A program made the position numbers and the translations under genes. A stretch of DNA of 64,000 bases from Nepenthes gracilis (Eukaryota > Streptophyta > Magnoliopsida > Caryophyllales > Nepenthaceae). The notes under the pieces are model-generated. The model made no database searches and had not been told where the DNA came from. It worked only from the letters and a program-made list of their open reading frames with translations. Of this stretch, positions 11,727 to 21,964 are shown piece after piece. The stretch covers positions 5,901,045 through 5,965,044 of the forward strand of contig BSYO01000016.1 in NCBI GenBank assembly GCA_033239525.1, written 5' to 3'. Each line of letters begins with the position of its first letter. Position 1 is the first letter of the stretch.

Positions 11727-12724
11727 TGATAGGTATGCCAGAAATGGGTTGGCCCCAAAAAGTCAACGAAAGCCCAAGAAGGAAGGTCAACACTCTAACG
11801 GCCCAGTTGGAGAACAGGTCCAGAAGCTGAAAGGCCTAGGACGGTCAACGCTGAAGTTGACCGTCCAGGTAGCCAACTCGCGCCAAGACGGTCAACTCAA
11901 TTGTTGACCGCCTGCGCACAGCACGTTGGGCCCAAAAGAGGCTTTTTTACAGTAACGGGCCTAATCCTCTCGAGCCCATGATCCATCAGACGGCCAGCAA
12001 CGGCTCTCCAGGCAATCTCCACGATCTTGGCAGGCTCCCAAAGCAAATATTGACCAAATCGGTGCCTTTCTTGTAAGGAAGGTGCCAGATTTCATCAATA
12101 ACCTGCCAACTAGGGATTCTAACGGGAAAGAACGCCAAAGGAAGGTAGGACATTTGGAAAGCTGCTGGAGAAAGAAACAATCTTGCACAGCTTGGCAACC
12201 GGCATCTGCTCCAGAAGGCAAGCCCGCCAAGGTTTATGAGGGAATCATTCCTTCCAAAAAAGGAATATCGCCCCTTGAATCATAAATAAGCCCATTGAAT
12301 TATCATTCAGGGCACGCTCTCATTTACCTACTTTCTCTGCTACTAAAATCTCTCAAAATTACCAACGTTTCTGCTACGTAAACACACATACCAGCAACTC
12401 GAAAAAAAACTAAGGCAAACAAGCGCGCCTCTTACGGCCGTTTATCGCCTTCCCACCTCCAAGATTTAAAAAGGCATCCTCGTCTCTCTTTCATCTGGGA
12501 AACATACTCTGTCTCTCTCTTTTTCTCAATTTATAGTTTGATTCTTTCGAAGGCTGTTTTATTGACTTGAGTGTCGGAGTGTTTTCGGTGGGACAACTTC
12601 CCACCGACACACTGACCTCCTGTTCTGTTTAGTGATGTGTAGGATCTAACTCAGAAAACGGAGTCAGAACCACGACAAGAAGATCATCCGAATCTGTTCG
12701 AAATTTGAGTCCAGAGACGTATCA
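11727..12724 (+). mobile_element. Solo LTR of the Tat-lineage gypsy family
   Basis: 998 bp from tgatagg to cgtatca. It is flanked by gatat (11722-11726) and ggtat (12725-12729), one mismatch. It aligns with the reverse complement of the Tat LTRs at 26517-27665 and 36046-37199: the same start, repeated ttgaccgt blocks, the same ttttcggtgggacaac block near 12587 and the same end. No internal region remains, so it arose by LTR-LTR recombination. The open frame at 12082-12285 lies in the LTR and is not a gene. Confidence 0.85.
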
Positions 12725-12849
12725 GGTATTATTGAGTAAGGAATGTTATTAATTCGAAGTTATTAATAATTAATTAAGTCTAGGCTAAAAATGAGGAGTC
12801 AGACATGATAACAAAGGTTGTGGAAAGAGGAAAGTTTTAAGTATGGTAG

Positions 12850-13058
12850 CCCCCATACTGTTATGAAAGAAAGTTTGATCGGATGGGTCACTCTGTTGTG
12901 AGTGTTGTGCCCCCTATATATATATACATAATTTTTGATTCATTGGCCAACCTTATAGAGGATTGCATGAGGTTCATTACTTTGTGCACCTGAGCAAAGG
13001 AATTATTCATTGATGAGCGGGATCGGCACTTGACATGCTCCCATCAGGTGTATGTGCA
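12850..13058 (+). repeat. Interspersed repeat; unfilled paralogue of the LINE target
   Basis: The order ggatgggtcactct, aggattgcatgaggttcatta, ttgatgagcgggatcggc, cttgacatg matches 2237-2375 and 3534-3560 (aggattgcgtgtggttcacca, ttgatgagtgagatca, gcctgacatg), but here there is no insert at the gatgag site. The repeat class is unknown. The repeat is itself cut at 13059 by an LTR. Confidence 0.65.
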
Positions 13059-13679
13059 TGTTGGAGGTAGAATTGCCACATTAGAAGGGTTCCCAAGGGG
13101 CATATGTGTGCCGACATCTAATATTTGCATGCCTAATGTGCGCTTGTCAACCGTTTGTGCATCTTGGCCCATTATAAAAACTCAACTTATTTTTAGTCTT
13201 TGACAAGTGATTTTTAAGAGAATTATTAAGCGTTAAAATAGAGAGAGAAAAGAATATAAAGATTCACTCATTTGTTTGGGTACTAAATTATGTTCCATTT
13301 CCCATCAATCCTTGGTGCATTACTCTTAGTATCGAGAAAAACATTTTTATCGTTACTTTTTTTCTCATTTGCTCTTATACTTTTTATTATTCAAATTTCT
13401 TATTAGAAGGTGTTGTAATATTATATTGGTGAAGGTTTTTATAATTAGTCTCATCATAAGGTGAATATTTTACAGACATATCATATTGCAATTTTTCTCC
13501 TCATTCTCAAAATAATTTTTCACGTAAAAATCTTATTTCTTATTATTTGTGATTATTATTTTATATTGTCTATTGTCGTATCATCCTCTCACAAGTTCAA
13601 ATAAAGGGTTTTTTCAAATATTCTTATATAAATTAATTTTTAACTTTGAGAGTAAAACTTTAGTGACTAGAACCCAACA
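13059..13679 (+). repeat. Probable solo LTR (copia-type ends)
   Basis: Begins tgttggaggt and ends gaacccaaca, giving the 6-bp inverted termini TGTTGG/CCAACA. The last ~180 nt match 40784-40960, so it belongs to a repeated family. Flanking pentamers gtgca and gcttt do not match, so the TSD is lost or the boundaries are slightly off. A TATA-like tataaaaac is near 13172. Confidence 0.6.
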
Positions 13680-14169
13680 GCTTTTGCACTAACAACCTGC
13701 ATTTTAGCTATACATGTATCGAAATTTTTTTATAATATTAAATTTCAACATTAAGTACACGTACTGGTGATTAATTAGATTTACAATTTAACCAGATAAA
13801 TGTTGATATCAAAATAAAATGTTAATAGAATTTTGAAAATAAAAAAATAATAATAAAATTGATTGAGAATAAATTTTCGTAATATTAATACAACTGTCCT
13901 TCTAACATTTTGTGGGTAAAAAGAACTCTTATTTGTGCAGACGATTACGAAAAAGGCAAAAAGACAACACGTTCTCTGTCGGTGCACGACGTGGAAGAAT
14001 CAAAGATATGTAAAAGAAGTAAATGACCATAATGGCCAAGCCCAAATGATTCAATTCACAAAAATTCATATGACTCTTGGGATCACAGATTTGGAGGCGA
14101 ATATAATTGGACCACAACTCTCTGAACGAGAAAGAAACAAATTCCCCATGATAATCACATTTTCTAAAT
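13680..14169. other. AT-rich spacer, no gene recognised
   Basis: Very AT-rich to 13920, then moderately mixed sequence that opens a 78-codon + strand frame (13935-14171). That frame matches no family I know and abuts a minus-strand copia remnant. Confidence 0.4.
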
Positions 14170-14537
14170 AATAGTTTTCGTAACAAACTTTGCCACTCTT
14201 CTTCGCCATCTTTACTTCAGTAGGGTCGCTGCTCTTTTCACTCTTTATCGGCCTCTCTTTGACACATTGACCAAGCTTTTTGTTGGCAACCGAAGCCTCC
14301 ATTGAGTACAGATTTAAATACTTGCTTCCCTTGCCACAAGCAATGAGCCTTTGTGAGCTTCCATTGACATTTACTAAATATCGTGCAAAAAATTTTATTG
14401 TCAAATTTACCGATTGAAATCAAATTCATCCTTACGTCTGGAGCACGTCAAATACCCATCAATATGAGCTTCATTTAGTTACTTATCTGCAAGCTAACAT
14501 CTTCGATACCTAATACTCTTGACAGGCTATCATTTTT
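14170..14537 (-). pseudogene. Copia protease/GAG-pre-integrase remnant (copia-2, downstream part)
   Basis: Minus-strand readings include LSRVLGIEDVSL, APDVRMNLISIGKFDN and QWKLTKAHCL, followed in another frame by YSMEASVANKKL. These match the region after the copia protease active site. It joins the segment at 15768 after removal of the LTR between them. Confidence 0.75.
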
Positions 14538-15767
14538 TAAATGGATTATGAAGTCCCAAAGCACAACCCTTTTTCAAATTGTAGAATATAAAGCATAAGA
14601 ATATATAGTGTATGTAAAATATATTCAAATTTATATAAATTAAATGATAGAGAGCATATAAAATAAATGCACACTAAACAACAATAATCAAGACAAGATT
14701 TTGGTGATGAAGAAAATTTTCAATAATTATAATTATCGAGTAAAACCCTTTGAATTTCTACAGTCAGGAAAGAAATGTATTAAGAAAGTCAATTTACAAA
14801 TTCGATGGTACAATCTTACTAATTTAGCCGACTTACTCTAATCTCGTAACTCTTGCCAAAGAATTTTTTAGATTTGCCTATGGCAACAGAATTGGACACC
14901 TTTTGGTTTTCTCGTCAATTGTTCTTCATGAGCCGTCAAATCTGCACACACCATTAGATCCTAATTTTCATTCTACTTACATCTCTTACGAAATTATATA
15001 GGCAGGAAAAAGTGTGAACAATGGAGTAGATGGAGTAAGAAAACTCTAAACTTGAAGCACGAGAATCATGGACAAGTTTTCTCAAAATGAGAGTAATTTA
15101 GAAAACTAAAAGAGAGTTCTTTTTGTGGAGAGCTGTCAGTAATTTTCGTCCAAGAAGTTTGGCACAAGGAGAAGAAGGTGGCTATATATAAAGATAATAA
15201 AAAATTAGGTTAAAAATATCACCGTTTAGAAATGTGTGTTTCGACACTCGGGCACCACTTGGGCCCATGTCAAGTTAGCCCAGGCTCGCATAGGGGATGC
15301 TCCAAATGCTTGGGCACGGCTCGGGCACCCCTTAAGCGCTGACACTTGGCAAATGGTGCATCAGGCATGACTCGAGTGCTGACACTTGGCAAACACTTGG
15401 CAAATGGTGCATCAGGCATGACTCGAGTGCTGACACTTGGCAAATGGCGCTTTGGGCACACCTCAAGCGCTAACACTTGGAAAATGGCGCTTTGGGAACA
15501 CCTCGAGCGCTAACACTTGGCAAATGGCGCTTTGGGCACACCTCGGGCGCGCCTCAAGTGATGCGTGTGGACCGAGCGTGTCTTGAGCATAGACACAAAG
15601 GAAATTGTGCTTAGGCATAGGTCGAGTATTAGGCAAGCATGGATACTGAGAGTTGCTGTTAGCGAATATTGGGCGTGAATTTGATACAGATCTTCATGAT
15701 AATAAAAAATTGCCAACAAACTACCGGATACAATCATAGAATACACTAATACAAAATATATCTAATA
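14538..15767 (-). mobile_element. Solo LTR inserted in copia-2 protease
   Basis: About 1230 bp. On the minus strand it begins TATTAGATAT and ends CCATTTA, aligning with the gag-only element LTRs (TGTTAGGGTC...CCTTTTCA) but diverged. Flanks ttttt (14533-14537) and gtttt (15768-15772) differ at one base. The protease reading on both sides joins smoothly. A five-unit tandem array at 15338-15548 lies in its U3. Confidence 0.65.
15338..15548. repeat. Tandem array of a 40-bp unit, five copies
   Basis: Units start at 15338, 15378, 15429, 15469 and 15509. Each begins gctgacacttggcaaa or gctaacacttggcaaa and ends near ctcgagt or ctcgagc. The second unit is 51 bp because it contains an internal partial duplication. 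The last three share the gcgctttgggcacacc variant. The array lies in the U3 of the LTR above. Confidence 0.85.
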
Positions 15768-16690
15768 GTTTTTCATCTTCAATATCTCATAGTTCCCAAG
15801 CGTATAGGAGGTGAAGAAGTGCTTTCTCAAGATTATATGGAGTGATGATCTGTTATCTATAACCCAACCCAACTCATCTCATAATTTGTGAAGCTCTATA
15901 TTTTCCTCACATAAATGACTATGAGGTACATATATGTAGCAATAAAGGCTTGATGATTGACAATATTACCTCTTATCTCCTGCTGCTTGCTACTTTCCTT
16001 TTTTTCTTACTCGAAGTAATTTTATTTCATATGACTTTTCTTATCATAATAATAGCATTTAATATTTTTGAGCTTGGACCAATTGTTATTCCTCTTTAAA
16101 TTGCCGTCTCTTAACTAGATCTCCTATGCCCTTGACTACTAGTAGACACCAAGGTAGTTTGCTCTCCCAAAACCTCATTACTTCTCTTTAGCCTGAATTA
16201 GTTCATAAGTAAAAAAGAGACAACCTCATCATGATAGAGTGTATTATTCCCAATTAATAGTGTCATAATAATATGATCGTATGAGATTGACAATGGCTAG
16301 CAACACTAACCTCTTATGCCACCTCATTTATCTTTTCATCGAGTGATGTTATTTGCGTTAAAAGTCAGTTAAACTCGTCCAAATACTTATCAAAGTTTTT
16401 CCCTTCCAATATTTAAATGCTATAGAATTATTTCTTCACATGCAACCTCATCTTTAAAGGTTTGAATTTGTAACAACTTTTATGTTTTAGCCAAACATTC
16501 ACTGGATTTGATAAACTAATAATTTCTTGAAGAGTGTCATTAGCAATATTAGCTTGATTATGCAATTAATTAGATCATTCATATCTTGTCACTGACATCC
16601 TCTAATTTTTTTTTAGATTATCTTATTTCTTTCTCAGCGCTTTCACAATTCTTTTATTCGGCAAAATATTTATAACTTTTTTTTACTAAA
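15768..16690 (-). pseudogene. Copia gag and protease start (copia-2, upstream part)
   Basis: On the minus strand, gag C-terminal motifs appear near 16290-16200 (LPPSYDHIIM-like, DEVVSFLLMN). A degraded zinc knuckle is near 16050 (YYYDKKSHMK). The protease start is at 15900-15770 (VIDNRSSLH, FFTSYTLGNYEILKMKN). All are broken by stops and shifts. The start of gag and the 5' LTR were not found. Confidence 0.65.
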
Positions 16691-16937
16691 AAAATAAAAT
16701 TATTTTGTCTATTAAATTACTCAATGTAAAATGATAAGCCATTCAACATTGACACTTTGAAATTATACTTTTTATATACTAGAAAAATTACTCAATGTAT
16801 ACACTTCTAATGGTTGTAAGACTTACACAAAGTAATCCAAAAGTTAAAACATATCACACCATTAAAGGTGCTATAAAGGCTAATAATTCCTCTAGATTAC
16901 TGCTGGAAACTCCTCCAAGTAGTTTCATCAATGTATA

Positions 16938-17705
16938 TGTTAAGGTTCGACCATATACACACAATCTGGCGCAACGAAATAAAATTTAAAATCCCTCATC
17001 AAATATCAACCATCAAACTCGTGAATACAAAAAATACAATAATGCACAGTATTTTTAACGTGAAAATTTTTTTAACTAAGGTAAAAATTACAAGATAAAC
17101 TACAAATAAATCTATTATAAAAGTGTCGATTATAAGTAATCCCCTCCGAAATTCCTTTATTATAATCTCGAGTGAAGAATGGTTGATTACAATCCCCTCA
17201 ACACATCTAACAACCCACAAAATAAAGTACAATGAGAAATAAGAGTAACCAAACGAAACACGTCATATAAATTTACTCTAGAGCAACATACTCGACTTTG
17301 ACAAAGAATGGAACTTAAAACGAATATCAATCGGATGTCAAACTTCTTCCTATTCTCTCTTTTTCTTTTCTTTCTCTTTGTGTGTCATTTTTTGTGTGAG
17401 AAATTGATTTCGGAATACTCTAAAAACTCATTAGGCACATTTTTATACTGCAACCCATGCTCGAGTGTGTCTCGGGTGCAGGTGCCATTGGAAACAATGT
17501 ATCGGGGGGTGCCTCAAGTGCATACTTTGTAAAATTGGCGCTTTCGGCACCCCTCGAGCGCACCTTAGGCACTTACCTATTGCTTTTGGCACTTTGAGCG
17601 CTCATTGTGCACGAGAATATTGTAAACCTCACACGAATGTCATACAACCTTTCGATGGCTATTCATTTGTTATGGTTCTCATAAAAAAGTGGCCAAAACC
17701 CAACA
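16938..17705 (-). mobile_element. Probable solo LTR with TGTT/AACA ends
   Basis: On the minus strand it starts TGTTGGGTTTTGG (17705) and ends CCTTAACA (16938), 768 bp. Flanks gtata (16933-16937) and atata (17706-17710) differ by one base. It contains ctcgagtgtg and cctcgagcgc (17459-17560), the motif shared with other LTRs here. The open frames inside it are not genes. Confidence 0.55.
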
Positions 17706-18640
17706 ATATAGACCCGTGCCAAAGGTATGTAAAGGAAAAAGAAAGCGACATCAGAAAGTTGGAGCAGAATGTCATGGGTAGATATGAGCATAATGTTATC
17801 TTGTCGGGAACAAGTTGACCGGGACCATTGGCTAATCTGTTACACTCACATTCTTTTGCAAATCTAAGGGGTAAATTGCCTTTGATTGACAAGACTTAGA
17901 ATTGTTGGATGACAGCAATCAGTAGATGGTTTAAGGACAAATGTAGATGGAACCGAGTCGCTAGGCAAGAAAACGGGCAATTTCCAAGGCGCAGGCCAAG
18001 TTGACCAATGGCCAAAGAAAGAGGCGCTCAATCATTGGGAGAGGTGTAGTAGGCTAAGGATAATGACCGGGCAATTGACACCCTTGATGGTTGCAGACCA
18101 AGCGCCAAAAAATGGAGATTTGGTATACCAGACCTTTCTCAAAAGGTTTGTTGATTTCTCTAGCCTTATTTTAAAGGGGGAACAACAGAAAGTTGAGTAA
18201 TACAGTTGGACGGTTTAGAGAGGCAATTTTGAGAATAAACACACGCAGAGAGTATGCAGTGTAGAGAAAGAAAGCTAAAGATGAAAGGACTATGTGATGG
18301 CATTTCTGTTAGGACGTTAATGCAAGTTTCAACTTCTACGTGTGTTAAAGTTAGGTCTTTATGATTCTCATTCAGTGCCTTTTACTTGCACTCATCGTTG
18401 GTTGCTGAGTTGCCATATTGAGAGTAAATTAGTCGAGGTCAAAATTTTTATAACCACAATCGTCATAATGAATTTTGCTTACGGGCTGTTGAAACTATAA
18501 ATACGAGATGAAGAGTTCTATAATTGTATATAACTGCATAATGAATTATTTTTTTATAATAGAACGAGGCAACTGCAAACGAAAGCTAATAATGGTAATA
18601 ATTACAATTATATAAATAACGTCAATTAGTTTAAATTGGG
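17706..18640. other. Unassigned sequence
   Basis: Moderate GC content with no domain recognised. It probably includes the 3' end and LTR of the minus-strand copia-3 element, which ends near 18640, but I could not place LTR boundaries. A purine run aaagggggaaca at 18172-18183 is not adjacent to a clear LTR. Confidence 0.35.
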
Positions 18641-18890
18641 ATATATCAGTTATATAATTTAGAAAGGATTGTATATGCTAATATCCCTCTTAAACATAAG
18701 ATGGTGTTAAAGATTCCAATTTGGAATTTGAAAACTAAAACATGATAGTGACCGAGCGGATGAGATTTTATAAAGATATAAACAAATTGGATAGTCAAAA
18801 CAACAGAAAGAGGCAAAGAGTGCCCTCTTTGAGGTAATGACACACAATATGAGAAATGATCTCGATGTATTTTGTGCATTTATATTATGA
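18641..18890 (-). pseudogene. Copia-3 RNase H C-terminus
   Basis: The minus-strand reading over 18879-18646 has RGHSLPLSVV, IFIKSHPLGHYH, LVFKFQIGI and LRGILAYTILSKLYN, the usual C-terminal tail of a plant copia RNase H. Its upstream part was displaced to 21394 by LTR A. No stop interrupts this segment, but the element is broken elsewhere. Confidence 0.8.
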
Positions 18891-19257
18891 CTAATCTAAA
18901 TAGTACTGTTGTGAGGTCCAAAAAATTAATTAAGAGGCTTAAGATTGGGGTTGAAATTATTGACCGATCTTCAATGAAAGAAATGAAATGTGACAAGGAA
19001 GATGGCTTAATTAGAATAAGGAGTATTGACCGAAAAGTTAACCTGAATAAATTAATAGCAACTAAAGCAAAAAACCAACTTTCCTATTCAGTTAGAATCC
19101 AACCAAATATCAACTAAATGGAGTAAGTAAACTACCTCATTACAGTATGAGGAGAAGTACTCGAGTAAGTAAACTAACTTACTTACTCCCACCTACCATT
19201 TGAAAAGAGGTACCGAAGCAAGTGACTTACTCCACTTATTCCACCTAACCCCTCCTC

Positions 19258-19265
19258 TATAAATA
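19258..19265 (+). promoter_or_regulatory. TATA box of LTR A
   Basis: tataaata preceded by cctcctc, as in LTR Y (56141, tatataaa). It lies 113 nt before the donor-like site. Confidence 0.65.
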
Positions 19266-19679
19266 CTCAGCTTCGACCAAGGAAGCTGGCACGAATAACT
19301 AGCGAGAAAAACAGTAAGGAGTAGATGAGAGAAAGCTTTCAGTCTGTAAAGGTGAACAAACGGCTGTCAGGCAAGTGTATACTCTGTTTTTAACTTTATA
19401 ATATTGCAAGTGTATTTCAGACGTTACTCTTTTAAGTTTTATTTTTAAGAATGCCGTAAGTGTACTCACCTTTTTAGTTCATATTTTTAATGATGTTCAG
19501 TTATTTCATGATGTTTGCACGCATGAAGTTTAATCATTGCATGATTCAGATGATGACCAGTCATTTAATTATGAAAAAGTAGACCGACTTTGTAAAGTAA
19601 CGTATAAGCTCTTTGATTTGAAACCAGTCCTAAAGAATAATTGAAATCGGCCTTGCATTGTAATTTGAACTCGACTTTT

Positions 19680-20480
19680 AATAAAATTGAGACCAGCCTC
19701 CACATTAAGCCTCAATCAAGTTTGGCTTCCCTTAAGCCTCAATCAAGTTCCGCCTTCCCTTAGTGTAAAAGAAGTTTGGCCTTCTCTTAGTGTAAAACAA
19801 GTCCGGCTCCATCCTTGTGAATCAAGACCGGCCACCTCTTGTAAATAAAGACTGGCCACCCTTGTTAAATCAAGACCGGCCCTCCCTTTTTCATGAATCA
19901 CAACTAGCCTTGTAAGATGAAAAATCCAAACCGGCCTTGTGTGAAGAAAATCAAGTCCGGCCTCCACACCATGAAAATCACAACTGGCCTTGTGAGAAGA
20001 AAATCTGAATCGGCCTCTTGGTGAGATGAAAATATGAACCGGCCTCCCACCTTATGAGTCACAATCGGCCTCTTGGTGAGATGAAAATCTGAACCGGCCT
20101 TCACCTCATGAAATCACAACCGGCCAACTTTATATCATGAAAATGAAACCGGCTCCTTTGATGTGAAAAGAGCTCCGGCCCTTCCTTGATGAAAATCTAA
20201 ACCGGCCACTTCAAGCATGAAAATCTAAACCGGCCACTTTAAGCATGAAATCTAAACCGGCTTTCCTTTGTAAGAAAATGAAACCGGCCTTCCTGTGTAA
20301 GAAAATGTAACCGGCCTTCCCTTGTATAAAAATAAAACCGGCTACCCCTGCATGTGAAATTGAGTTTAGTTTTACCCCTGCATGTGAAATCAAGTTCAAT
20401 TTTATCCTTGCATGTGAGATCAAGTTCGGTTCCTTTTTGCATGTGAAATTAAGACCTGCCTGTCATATTATTTTGAAAGT
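19680..20480 (+). repeat. Degenerate array with CCGGCC core (LTR A)
   Basis: About 25-30 imperfect units, 20-35 bp each, of the form aaatcwaraccggccttcc with variable spacers (tgtaagaaaatg, catgaaaatct, gatgaaaat). Most units keep the same orientation. Spurious frames on the minus strand (19743-20442) are translations of this repeat. Confidence 0.8.
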
Positions 20481-20588
20481 TGAAACTGCTGTAACATAGC
20501 CATCTGGAAAAAGAATGAAGGAAACATGAACCGGCTTTATGATAAGACAAATAAGTTTTGACTCTAGCTTTGGGAGATAAGGTTCTCC

Positions 20589-20790
20589 GGCATGCCTTAG
20601 GACCTTAAGGTGATAATCGAGGATAACCGAAGTGAGAGCCGTTCTCGGGGCTTTGTACAAGGAGGTAGTGATAGCCGTCATCGGAGTTTTGTACAATGAG
20701 GAAGTGAGAGCAGTCCTTGGGGCTTTGTACAAGGAGGTATTGTCGTGATTGTGAGGAGATGTGTATAATCTATCCTCAATTAAAGCCCCC
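20589..20790 (+). other. Conserved intronic block with inverted arms (LTR A)
   Basis: Starts catgccttaggaccttaagg. The left arm taatcgaggata is at 20614-20625 and the right arm tatcctcaatta at 20770-20781; they pair at 11 of 12 positions. Three near-copies of a ggctttgtacaaggaggta segment sit between them. Equivalent blocks are in LTRs X and Y, and a weaker one in B. Confidence 0.6.
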
Positions 20791-21393
20791 CTTCCGTTAT
20801 GCAATAAATAAAAGAAGATAAATTTATGATCTGCATTGTATTATGCCCAAATATTATCAGTTCTGACTTTCCGATTTGCTTTTGTTCGGCCAAATGCTAT
20901 GTGTATATGTGATGCCTGATTTCCTGCATTAATTGTCCTAAGTGTTTTGTATGATTTCGGCCAAATGATGTTTTGTATATATATCTATAACTGTTAACAG
21001 TATGAACGTTTTATGAAAAATCTGCATGTACCTTATTGAGTTCTGGCTCGCTGTTTTCTGTTTCCCCCTTAGACGAAAATTTAAAATTTGTGCCTGATGA
21101 GACAGAGTGATCAAAGCCGACTTGAAGGATTCGTAAGGATTCAGGAGCCTCTTTTGAAGATTGCAGCGGAGAATAAATTAGTGTAATGAATTGTTAGACT
21201 CCTTAAACTTCTGTAATTGGACATTTGTGCCTATTCGGAAATGAATGTTATGGAATGAATATGAATGTTTTCGTAAGATGTTAGATTGGCTTCCGCTATG
21301 CGTTTTATGATTAAAATATATGGGTCCTAGATGGTATCTGTGATCCTGTGTTGTGAATGGCGGAGTTAAAAAAAAAAAACCCGTTCCGCCACA

Positions 21394-21568
21394 ATTATGA
21401 TTGTTATAATAAAGAGAAATGTTGCTAGGTTAAGGAATACATATATCTTATAAAAGCTAATGCATCCAATGAAGTTTAGATACATCATTAATAAAAATGT
21501 AATACTCATCTTCAGTGTCAGAGCGAGTAACAATGATTTGTTTTTACTATGTCAAGAAATGAGAGAAC
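21394..21568 (-). pseudogene. Copia-3 RNase H middle segment
   Basis: The minus-strand reading includes QIIVTRSDTEDEYYIF and SKLHWMH, then ISLYYNNH. These correspond to the copia RNase H stretch around the TEAEY and DN catalytic region. It is bounded by LTR A on one side and LTR B on the other. Confidence 0.75.
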
Positions 21569-21964
21569 TGTGACGGCCTGTACTTAATTTCACAAATAAA
21601 GTTGCCGTCAGGTCTTAAATATGGACATAAAAATTTTTACCTTTTCATTTACATAGGATTGATGAGGGTGAACTACATGAGTTGGCCTTGCAATAAATTC
21701 CACACTAGTCCGGCCAACACTTAGCCGGACTTGAAAATCTGAGATGCTATTTAACCTTTCAATGACATTAACCATAAAGAAAATTACGGAAACATACTGA
21801 CAACATCCATAAAGTCATAAACAGCGGAATCATTTTATAATTTTTCTCAAAATATCAAAAGGAAATAAAATTAAGCTCTTCATTTAATCAGCTCCGACCA
21901 ACCGAACTATTTGGCTACACCATAATGCTCTACTTAACTTCGTCCTCCATGAGCCATTCGTCAT

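Larger units (their letters stand above)
19371..21072 (+). other. Putative intra-LTR intron of LTR A (GC-AG)
   Basis: The donor context is ctgtcag/gcaagtgtat. The acceptor context is a pyrimidine run then ccccttag/acgaaa, about 20 nt after ttctggctcgctg. The same two contexts recur at matching positions in LTRs B, X and Y. Length 1702 nt. The assignment rests on conserved signals only, as there is no transcript evidence. Confidence 0.5.
18891..21393 (+). mobile_element. LTR A: large gypsy-type solo LTR in copia-3 RNase H
   Basis: A 2.5-kb LTR ending ccgttccgccaca. The repeat attatga flanks it (18884-18890 and 21394-21400), and the copia RNase H reading continues across. The canonical TG start may be 18907 or 18910 (tgtgaggtcc), in which case about 20 nt of filler precede it. 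Order inside: U3 from 18910, TATA box 19258, splice-donor-like site 19370/19371, CCGG arrays 19680-20480, inverted arms 20614-20781, acceptor-like site 21072, then the 3' part with polyadenylation-like aatgaatatgaatg. LTR Y has the same plan. Confidence 0.7.

Noticed and set aside
12082..12285. 67-codon + strand ORF near 12.1 kb
   Set aside because: It lies inside the Tat-family solo LTR, is open on both strands and has no homologue in the intact LTRs as a conserved frame.
15338..15548. CRISPR array
   Set aside because: Units are contiguous tandem copies without unique spacers, in a plant LTR.
19743..20442. Minus-strand ORFs such as LDFMLKVAGLDFHA-like frames
   Set aside because: Translation of the CCGGCC array in LTR A. 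No start context, no family, several frames open at once.
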